Position numbers and translations under genes: made by a program. Shown here piece by piece: positions 8,218-14,468 of a DNA stretch of 28,570 nucleotides. The stretch's first letter is position 1. The number at the start of each line of letters is the position of its first letter. The notes beneath the pieces are model-generated. The model was not told where the DNA came from, did not search any database, and saw nothing but the letters and a program-made list of their open reading frames with translations. The stretch comes from an uncultured Ruminococcus sp. (GTDB taxonomy: Bacteria; Bacillota; Clostridia; Oscillospirales; Ruminococcaceae), in NCBI GenBank assembly GCA_946186215.1, contig CAMHMM010000003.1, positions 1-28,570 on the forward strand, given 5' to 3'.

Positions 8218-9609
8218 ATGGCATCACACTACAGTTTTTCAAAGGTAACCCCTCAGATAGAGGAGCTTTCCAAGCTTTGTATAAAAAACGGGAATATAGA
8301 TCCCGAGCTTTACACAAAGTATGAGGTCAAGAGAGGCCTCAGGGACATCAACGGCAAGGGCGTGCTCGCGGGGCTTACCGAGATATCCGAGATCGTTTCC
8401 TACATAGTTGAGGATAATGACATGATACCCTGCGACGGCAGGCTCTATTACCGCGGCTACAATATAAACGACCTGGTGGACGGGTTTATCTCCGACCGGC
8501 GCTTCGGATTTGAGGAGATAACATATCTGCTGCTGTTCGGCGAGCTGCCCACGGTGGAAAAGCTCGACGAATTCAAGGCGCTCCTTGCGGATTACCGCCG
8601 CCTGCCCACTGCATTCGTTCGGGATATCATGATGAAATCCCCCTCAAACGATATCATGAACAATATCTCCCGCGGTGTGCTCACGCTGTTCTCGTATGAT
8701 GATTATCCCAATGATACATCCATACCGAATGTGCTAAGGCAGTCGCTGGAGCTTATCGCGCTGATGCCGCTTATCTCGGTATACGGCTATCAGGCTAAGA
8801 AATATTTAAAGGACGGGGACAGTCTTATCCTGCATCAGCCCCTGCCCGAATACTCCACTGCGGAAAATATCCTGCACATTTTAAGGCAGGATTCAAAGTT
8901 TACGCCCCTTGAAGCGCAGGTACTGGACATGGCTCTGGTGCTTCATGCGGAGCACGGCGGCGGAAACAACTCCACATTTACAACCCATGTAGTAACATCC
9001 TCGGGAACGGACACATATTCTGCCATATCTGCGGCTCTGGGCTCGCTGAAGGGACCCAAGCACGGCGGTGCGAATGTGAAGGTCTCGGATATGTTTGAGG
9101 ATATCAAGGTGAATGTACGCGACTGGGAGGATGAGGACGAGGTCTCCGCATATCTGCTGAAGCTTCTGCGCAAGCAGGCCTTCGACCGTTCGGGACTCAT
9201 CTACGGCATGGGGCACGCTGTTTACTCCATATCCGATCCGAGAGCGAACATCCTGCGGCGGTTCGTGGACAAGCTGGCATCTGAAAAGGGCATGGAAAAG
9301 GAACTGGAGCTTTACCACACCGTCGAGAAGCTGGCTCCCTCCGTTATCGGCAGCGAGAGGCACATCTACAAGGGCGTATCCGCCAATGTGGATTTTTACA
9401 GCGGTTTCGTTTACAGTATGCTCAACATTCCCACAGAGCTCTACACACCGCTCTTTGCCATTGCGAGGATCGCAGGCTGGTCGGCACACCGCATAGAGGA
9501 GCTTTCCAATGCAGGCAAGATCATCCGTCCTGCATACAAGAGCGTAAGCCATCACAGGGAATACACCCGCCTCAACATACGCGGCATCGACATGAATGTA
9601 AGCGATTAG
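8218..9609 (+). CDS. gltA: Citrate synthase (long clostridial form)
   Basis: Condenses oxaloacetate and acetyl-CoA to citrate in the cytosol. In an anaerobe this most likely feeds the oxidative branch toward 2-oxoglutarate and glutamate. The 463-residue protein carries the catalytic triad in family contexts: VLHAEHGGGNNSTFTTH (His246), GMGHAVYSISDPRANIL (His333) and ANVDFYSGFVY (Asp392), plus substrate arginines in DPRANIL and SAHRIEE. The first 60 or so residues form an N-terminal extension over the short bacterial enzymes. The ATG at 8218 follows an AGAGGCGAG ribosome site; a start at 8161 would add 19 residues but has no ribosome site. Upstream is an extended -10 promoter. Its TAG stop runs straight into a hairpin-repeat array, and a terminator lies at 9998-10026. 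Use of 2-methylcitrate chemistry cannot be excluded, but no prp genes are nearby. Confidence 0.93.
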   Translation: MASHYSFSKVTPQIEELSKLCIKNGNIDPELYTKYEVKRGLRDINGKGVLAGLTEISEIVSYIVEDNDMIPCDGRLYYRGYNINDLVDGFISDRRFGFEEITYLLLFGELPTVEKLDEFKALLADYRRLPTAFVRDIMMKSPSNDIMNNISRGVLTLFSYDDYPNDTSIPNVLRQSLELIALMPLISVYGYQAKKYLKDGDSLILHQPLPEYSTAENILHILRQDSKFTPLEAQVLDMALVLHAEHGGGNNSTFTTHVVTSSGTDTYSAISAALGSLKGPKHGGANVKVSDMFEDIKVNVRDWEDEDEVSAYLLKLLRKQAFDRSGLIYGMGHAVYSISDPRANILRRFVDKLASEKGMEKELELYHTVEKLAPSVIGSERHIYKGVSANVDFYSGFVYSMLNIPTELYTPLFAIARIAGWSAHRIEELSNAGKIIRPAYKSVSHHREYTRLNIRGIDMNVSD

Positions 9610-9988
9610 TCGGCAAGGCCGACAGCTACTCGGTCGGTAAGACCGACGGCTGCTCGTAAGCTTATCGGTGGTAAGCCGCCAGTTTGCGGCTCGGTCGGCA
9701 AAGCCGACTGTTACCCGTAAGCTTATCGGTGGTAAGCGGTCAGTTCGCGGCTCGGAGCTTTTGTGTCTGAAATTCCGTTACACTTAACGGCAAAGCCGAC
9801 TGTTACCCGCAAGCTTATCAGCGATTAGCTGTCAGTTTGCAGCTCGGAGCTTTTGTGTCTGAAATTTCGTTACACTTAACGGCAAAGCCGACTGTTACCC
9901 GTAAATTTATCGGTGGTAAGCTGACAGTTTGCGGCTCGGTGCTTTTGTGTCTGCAATTTTGTTTTTTACATTTGACGGCTCTGCCGAC
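9609..9988 (+). repeat. Tandem hairpin-repeat array after citrate synthase
   Basis: Hairpin cores are GTCGGC-AAG-GCCGAC (9609-9623, sharing the G of the TAG stop), GTCGGT-AAG-ACCGAC (9633-9647, a covarying pair change), GTCGGC-AAA-GCCGAC (9694-9708), CGGC-AAA-GCCG (9788-9798 and 9880-9890) and CGGC-TCT-GCCG (9976-9986). The last four define successive units of about 92-96 bases. Each contains TGTTACCCG, TTATCGGTGGTAAG or a variant, GTTTGCGGCTCGG, and GCTTTTGTGTCTGAAATT. It belongs to the same family as the arrays at 4620-5570 but a different arm subfamily. No gene is visible in 9610-10053. Confidence 0.85.
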
Positions 9989-9997
9989 AGATAGCAG

Positions 9998-10026
9998 CGG
10001 CGCTGATCATATCAGTGCCGTTTTTT
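9998..10026 (+). terminator. Intrinsic terminator of the citrate synthase transcript
   Basis: CGGCGCTGAT (9998-10007), loop CAT, ATCAGTGCCG (10011-10020) with one G-T pair, followed by six T. It ends only 27 bases before the next gene, so that gene needs read-through or a very close promoter. Confidence 0.85.
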
Positions 10027-10053
10027 GTATATACATAACAGAGGAGCGATCCT

Positions 10054-12624
10054 ATGACAGCTTTTGACAGGATATTATCGGGTATCCCCGAAATGGATAC
10101 CGCTTTTGACAGTCTCAGGCTCGGTGATAATGTAGTCTGGAGAGTATCGGAGCTTTCCGAATTCCGCCTCTTTATGGAGCCGTATATCAAACAGGCGATA
10201 AGTGATAAGCGGAATATAATCTATCTGCGCTTTGCGAGCCATGAACCGCTCATCACAGACTGTCCCGGGGTGAAGATCATAGAGGTGCCTCTTTCCCACC
10301 GCTTTGAAACATTCACCGTTGATATACATAATATCATCGAAAAAGAAGGCAGGGAAGCGTTCTATGTCTTCGACTGCCTGTCCGAACTGCAGGCTGCATG
10401 GGCTACCGACCTTATGATGGGCAACTTTTTCAGAGTGACCTGCCCCTTCCTGTTTATCCTTGATACTGTGGCGTTCTTCCCGATAATAAGGGGAAAGCAT
10501 TCAGTCCACGCAATAAACAAGATACTCGATACCACACAGCTTTTCATAGATGTCTATTCCGACAGCAGGAATGTATATGTGCGCCCCGAAAAGATATGGA
10601 AGCGCAATTCCGAGACTATGTTCCTGCCCCACACCTATGAGCCTGAGAGCGGCAGATTCCGCCCCATACTCGACGGTGTGAAATCGAGCCGCTTTTACCA
10701 CACACTCGGACTTGCTCAGCGCTCTGCAGAGGAGCAGTATGCGGATTCGTGGGACAGATTTTTCAACCGCACAAAGCTTATGTATGAAAACGGTGCGGAT
10801 GTAACGGAAAACTGCAGCAGGATGTGTAACATCATGATGACGCGGGACGAAAAAATGCGCGAGATGGTGAAAAAGCACTTCAGGCCGGAGGATTATTTTG
10901 CCGTGCGCGACCATATGATAGGTACGGGCATGGTTGGCGGCAAATCCTGCGGGATGCTTCTTGCAAGAGCGATAATACGCAACAGGGAGCCAGATATAAA
11001 CGAGATCCTCGAACCGCATGATTCTTTCTATGTGGGCTCGGATGTATATTACACCTATATCGTTGATAACAATTTCTGGGATATGCGCATAAAGCAGCGC
11101 ACGGATGAAGAATATTTCACACTTGCGGATGAATTTGCAAAAAAGCTCAGAAGCGGCACCTTTTCTCCGGAAATGCGCGAGCAGTTCATGCGTATCATCG
11201 AATATTACGGCAGAGATCCGTATATCGTCCGTTCGAGCAGTATCCTTGAGGATGGTTTCGGCAACGCATTTGCGGGTAAGTATGACTCTGTTTTCTGCGT
11301 GAACAGAGGAACTCCCGAGGAAAGACTGTGGGAATTTGAAAATGCTGTCAAGACCGTTTACGCAAGCACCATGAGCCTTTCCGCCCTCGATTACAGAAAG
11401 CGCAGGGGGCTCGATAAGCGCGATGAACAGATGTCACTGCTCGTGCAGCGCGTATCGGGTTCGCATTACGGCTCATACTATATGCCCTGTGCGGCAGGCG
11501 TGGGCTATTCCTACAGCCCCTACCGCATGATGAAAAATTCCGATCCCGCGGCGGGTATGCTGCGCCTTGTGATGGGGCTCGGAACCTCTGCAGTGGACAG
11601 GACAGAGGGCTCATATCCGCGCATAGTCAATCTGGATAACCCCGAAAGATCGCTGTATTCATCATCGGCCGACAAGCATAAATTCTCGCAGGGCAAGACC
11701 GAGGTAATAAACACCGCAGACCAGAAGCTCGAGCAGCTCTCCTTTGACAGGATCGAGCCTGTTATCCCGAAATATCTTGACTCTCTCCTGCTCGAGCATG
11801 ATTATGACACCGAAAGCAGGCTGCGGGAACTGGGGCGCAGGCAGGAGGTAAAATTCATTTCCTGCAAGGGCCTTGTGGCAAACAGTATGCTGATGGAGCA
11901 GATGCGGCGTATGCTCCGCACAATACAGACAGAGTACGACTATCCGGTGGATACGGAGTTTACTATAAATATCTCCGACAGCGGAGAGTATTCCGTCGAT
12001 CTGCTCCAGTGCCGCCCGCTGCAGGTGAGCAGGAGCACAGCGGAAACAGCCGTGCCTGCGGATATCCCGCCGGAGCATATACTTCTGCACAGCAGAGGCG
12101 CATCTATGGGAATGTCCTGCGCTGCAAAGCTTGATATCATCGTGTATGTGGATCCGGTAAAATACTATGAGATGCCGTACAGCAGGAAAAATTCCGTTGC
12201 TTCCCTTATCGGCAGGATAAACTGGCATTACCGCGATACTGACAAGGCCATGATGCTGATAGTCCCCGGCCGCGTGGGAACATCCTCCCCGGAGCTTGGA
12301 GTTGCAACAACCTTTTCGGATATCAGTACATTTTCCGTGATCTGCGAGGTGGAGGAGTCAAAGGCAGGGTACAATCCCGAGCTTTCCTACGGCAGCCACA
12401 TCTTTCAGGATCTGGTGGAGGCACAGATACTATACACCGCCGTATTCAGCGGCAGCAAAACTATCAGCTATATGCCGCAGATGCTGTCCTCCCTCAGAAA
12501 TGATGCAGACAGCTTCGAGGGCGGCAGCGAGCTTTCCGATATCGTGAAGGTGTACGATGTAAGCACATCAGACTGCATGATCTACCACAACATAACCGAC
12601 GGCGAGCTTATGATAACTATATGA
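10054..12624 (+). CDS. PPDK/PEP-synthase-type ATP-grasp protein with degenerate KaiC/RecA-like N-terminal region
   Basis: This 856-residue cytosolic protein has two recognisable parts. Residues 1-230 resemble a KaiC/RecA-type domain: FDRILSGIPEMDTAFDSLRL at 4-23, RNIIYLRFASHEPL at 53-66 and FYVFDCLSELQAAWATDLM at 103-121, but the Walker A loop is replaced by GDNVVWRVSEL with no GKT/S. Residues about 285-660 match the PEP/pyruvate-binding ATP-grasp domain of pyruvate phosphate dikinase: GMVGGKSCG at 292-300, YIVRSSSILEDGFGNAFAGK at 390-409, and DTEFTINISD...YSVDLLQCRPL at 633-656. The last 200 residues carry PGRVGTSSPELGV (738-750) and SYGSHIFQDL. I see no phosphohistidine swivel motif (TSGxxCHAAI type) and no PEP-binding barrel, so it cannot be a complete PPDK or PEP synthase. 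A GAGGAG ribosome site precedes the ATG. It lies 22 bases before a RelA/SpoT-type gene. The domain family is known; its role is not. Confidence 0.83.
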   Translation: MTAFDRILSGIPEMDTAFDSLRLGDNVVWRVSELSEFRLFMEPYIKQAISDKRNIIYLRFASHEPLITDCPGVKIIEVPLSHRFETFTVDIHNIIEKEGREAFYVFDCLSELQAAWATDLMMGNFFRVTCPFLFILDTVAFFPIIRGKHSVHAINKILDTTQLFIDVYSDSRNVYVRPEKIWKRNSETMFLPHTYEPESGRFRPILDGVKSSRFYHTLGLAQRSAEEQYADSWDRFFNRTKLMYENGADVTENCSRMCNIMMTRDEKMREMVKKHFRPEDYFAVRDHMIGTGMVGGKSCGMLLARAIIRNREPDINEILEPHDSFYVGSDVYYTYIVDNNFWDMRIKQRTDEEYFTLADEFAKKLRSGTFSPEMREQFMRIIEYYGRDPYIVRSSSILEDGFGNAFAGKYDSVFCVNRGTPEERLWEFENAVKTVYASTMSLSALDYRKRRGLDKRDEQMSLLVQRVSGSHYGSYYMPCAAGVGYSYSPYRMMKNSDPAAGMLRLVMGLGTSAVDRTEGSYPRIVNLDNPERSLYSSSADKHKFSQGKTEVINTADQKLEQLSFDRIEPVIPKYLDSLLLEHDYDTESRLRELGRRQEVKFISCKGLVANSMLMEQMRRMLRTIQTEYDYPVDTEFTINISDSGEYSVDLLQCRPLQVSRSTAETAVPADIPPEHILLHSRGASMGMSCAAKLDIIVYVDPVKYYEMPYSRKNSVASLIGRINWHYRDTDKAMMLIVPGRVGTSSPELGVATTFSDISTFSVICEVEESKAGYNPELSYGSHIFQDLVEAQILYTAVFSGSKTISYMPQMLSSLRNDADSFEGGSELSDIVKVYDVSTSDCMIYHNITDGELMITI

Positions 12625-12646
12625 CACATTTGACAGCGAGGCAATT

Positions 12647-13636
12647 ATGATAACACTCAATGACTATCTGTACCGCGGCGATACGGTGCTGAAAATCCTG
12701 ATACAGTATTCATCCGACCTGAAAAACAACGCGATAAAGGAGCATAATCCGATCGATCTGGCTCACAGCAATTTTCTGATACAGATAATCGAGCTGCTCG
12801 AGCACAACGACTTCCTTACATCCCAGTCCCAGAGGATAAAGGAATTCTATAAATATATGACACAGAAGTACCCGTTCCTCGCCTTTACCTTCAAGGGCAG
12901 GATAAAATCACTTATCAGGGCGGAGGAAAAGTTCAACGGGTATATACTTGAATATATCTATGATTACTACAAGGCAAACGGCAGATATCCGAGTGAGGCC
13001 GAGATAAAGAGCAATCTTATATGCTTCCGCGACCTTATCGCGTACAGGATAGTGCTTTCCCTGCCGCTGTGCCATGTAAAGAACGGGGACGATGCACAGA
13101 CACAGGAACTCACATATCTGTATGAGATCGCCAATGTGATGCCCGAATTTCTGGAAGAGCGCGGCTTTACCGCAGAGCTCTCGGGGCTCTCGGGACACAG
13201 TGTATCGGCCGAGCTTACGGAAAACAACCGCGCCTATTACAGGGACTATGTGTTCTCGCCCCGTCCCTCGGGTTACCGCTCGCTGCATATAACCTTTTAT
13301 GATAACCTTGCAAGATGCTACACCGAGGTGCAGCTTCGCACAAAGGATATGGACGACCTTGCGGAGATAGGCACGGCCAATCATTTCGGCTACGAGAAGC
13401 AGCAGGAAGAGAGCCGCACCAAGCGGGACATCATCCCCGTGGGTGACTGCAAATATTTTGACGAGGCATATGAACGCTTCACACGCCTGCAGGAGCTCGA
13501 CCTTTCACAGGTGAATGTGAATATGTTCAGGGCGTTCAACAATCAGCTCATCAATGATGGCTGCGGTCTGTTCAGAGGGCGGCAGATACTTCCCTTTGAG
13601 CATCTTTCACGCTTCCAGAATGATCTTATAGATTGA
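12647..13636 (+). CDS. RelA/SpoT-type (p)ppGpp synthetase-like nucleotidyltransferase
   Basis: The 329-residue protein contains a RelA/SpoT synthetase domain without the HD hydrolase, TGS or ACT domains of long Rel enzymes. Conserved positions are visible: GRIKS (84-88) with Lys95 for ATP binding, FRDLIAYR (127-134) with the metal ligand Asp129 and Arg134, RDYVFSPRPSGYRSLH (199-214) with the guanine-stacking Tyr210, and TEVQLRTKDMDDLAE (226-240) with Glu227. It therefore looks catalytically intact and would transfer pyrophosphate from ATP to GTP, GDP or another acceptor. It differs from compact RelP/RelQ (about 210-230 residues) by an 80-residue helical N-terminus, a 50-residue insert after the Asp motif (139-190) and a C-terminal tail. 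A GCGAGG ribosome site lies 5 bases before the ATG. The close coupling to the ATP-grasp gene suggests joint function. A toxin-type enzyme acting on tRNA or adenosine nucleotides is the main alternative. Confidence 0.85.
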   Translation: MITLNDYLYRGDTVLKILIQYSSDLKNNAIKEHNPIDLAHSNFLIQIIELLEHNDFLTSQSQRIKEFYKYMTQKYPFLAFTFKGRIKSLIRAEEKFNGYILEYIYDYYKANGRYPSEAEIKSNLICFRDLIAYRIVLSLPLCHVKNGDDAQTQELTYLYEIANVMPEFLEERGFTAELSGLSGHSVSAELTENNRAYYRDYVFSPRPSGYRSLHITFYDNLARCYTEVQLRTKDMDDLAEIGTANHFGYEKQQEESRTKRDIIPVGDCKYFDEAYERFTRLQELDLSQVNVNMFRAFNNQLINDGCGLFRGRQILPFEHLSRFQNDLID

Positions 13637-13677
13637 TGGATGCATTTTTGCAAATACAACAGAATGAAGGTATCAGT

Positions 13678-14136
13678 ATGGGATCAAGATTTGTCTGGAC
13701 AGACGGAAACGATAAGGTGTTCAGGGATTTTTATGCTATCACGGAGGAATATTACAGCTCAATTGTCGGCGGAAGGGAAAACAGGCGCGGATTTATCCCC
13801 TTTAATCTCTCTTCCGATATCGGGGATGTTTTGCTTGTGTTCTGTGATGATATCCCCGCTGCGTGTGCGGGACTGAAACGGTACTCAGAGACAGATGCGG
13901 AAATAAAAAGAGTATGGGTGCAGCCCGAATACCGCGGCAGGCACATCGCCTCGGAAATGATGGAGCGCCTTGAAGCAAGGGCAGTGGAGCTGGGGTATAA
14001 GCGGCTGATACTGCAGACAAGAGAGGCGATGACCGCTGCTGTTTCCCTCTATACACGCCTTGGCTATGAAAAAACAGCCAATTACCCACCCTATGACAAG
14101 CTTGAGGGAACGGTATGCTTTGCCAAATGCCTGTGA
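13678..14136 (+). CDS. GNAT family N-acetyltransferase
   Basis: The 152-residue protein has the acetyl-CoA-binding motif A, RVWVQPEYRGRHIASEMM (78-95, the R/Q-x-x-G-x-G/A loop being YRGRHIA), and motif B-like LYTRLGYEKTANYPPYD (124-140). GNAT enzymes acetylate amines on small molecules, peptides or proteins; the substrate is unknown. The ATG at 13678 is chosen because GAAGG lies 7 bases upstream. The frame stays open further upstream to the end of the RelA-like gene, but without a ribosome site. The 41-base gap after the RelA-like gene and the terminator at 14177-14223 suggest it is the last gene of that operon, although a functional link is not shown. Confidence 0.86.
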   Translation: MGSRFVWTDGNDKVFRDFYAITEEYYSSIVGGRENRRGFIPFNLSSDIGDVLLVFCDDIPAACAGLKRYSETDAEIKRVWVQPEYRGRHIASEMMERLEARAVELGYKRLILQTREAMTAAVSLYTRLGYEKTANYPPYDKLEGTVCFAKCL

Positions 14137-14176
14137 TACGCATTGCATCTTCTCCACGGCTTTAAGATGAACAAAA

Positions 14177-14223
14177 ACAAAACGGCTCACCCGTATTCAA
14201 TGCGGATGAGCCGTTTCGTTTAT
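14177..14223. terminator. Bidirectional intrinsic terminator
   Basis: AAACGGCTCA (14180-14189) pairs with TGAGCCGTTT (14207-14216), with an inner CCG/CGG pairing. An A-rich tract precedes it (T-tract for the minus strand) and TTTCGTTTAT follows. It sits between the convergent GNAT gene and the iron operon and can end both. Confidence 0.85.
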
Positions 14224-14230
14224 CATAAGA

Positions 14231-14446
14231 TCAATGACCGGGATAAGCTTTTTTTGCAGAGACTTTTTTCCTCTGCATATCTGCATGGCATTTTCCTTTC
14301 ATGGCGCAGTTTGCACAACCGCAGCCGCAGGATGTTCTGCCCTGTTTTTTATCCTTTATCATCGAGGCGATAATTGCGCCCACAATGATGATGAGCAGTA
14401 TCAAAACAACTATCGTCCCGATATTTTCAGCCAGCCATGCTGTCAT
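14231..14446 (-). CDS. FeoB-associated Cys-rich membrane protein
   Basis: This 71-residue protein has one N-terminal membrane helix (about 9-29, IGTIVVLILLIIIVGAII) followed by a basic region and a Cys cluster, SCGCGCANCAMKGKC, then a Lys-rich tail. It matches the small FeoB-associated Cys-rich family found after feoB in Clostridia and is thought to help iron(II) transport or handle metal at the inner face; its mechanism is not established. The start at 14446 is used because AAAGGAG lies 7-8 bases upstream; the ATG at 14464 would place that ribosome site inside the gene. It begins 22 bases after feoB and is the last gene of the operon. Confidence 0.88.
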   Translation of the reverse strand: MTAWLAENIGTIVVLILLIIIVGAIIASMIKDKKQGRTSCGCGCANCAMKGKCHADMQRKKVSAKKAYPGH

Positions 14447-14468
14447 TACGGACGCTCCTTTCATTAGA

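Noticed and set aside
9609..9988. CRISPR array
   Set aside because: Units of 92-96 bases repeat nearly throughout, with no short direct repeat alternating with unique spacers and no cas genes nearby.
12647..14136. Toxic alarmone-synthetase toxin-antitoxin pair with the GNAT gene as antitoxin
   Set aside because: The GNAT protein looks like a complete acetyltransferase and lies 41 bases downstream; described toxSAS antitoxins are not of this type. The idea cannot be excluded for the synthetase itself.
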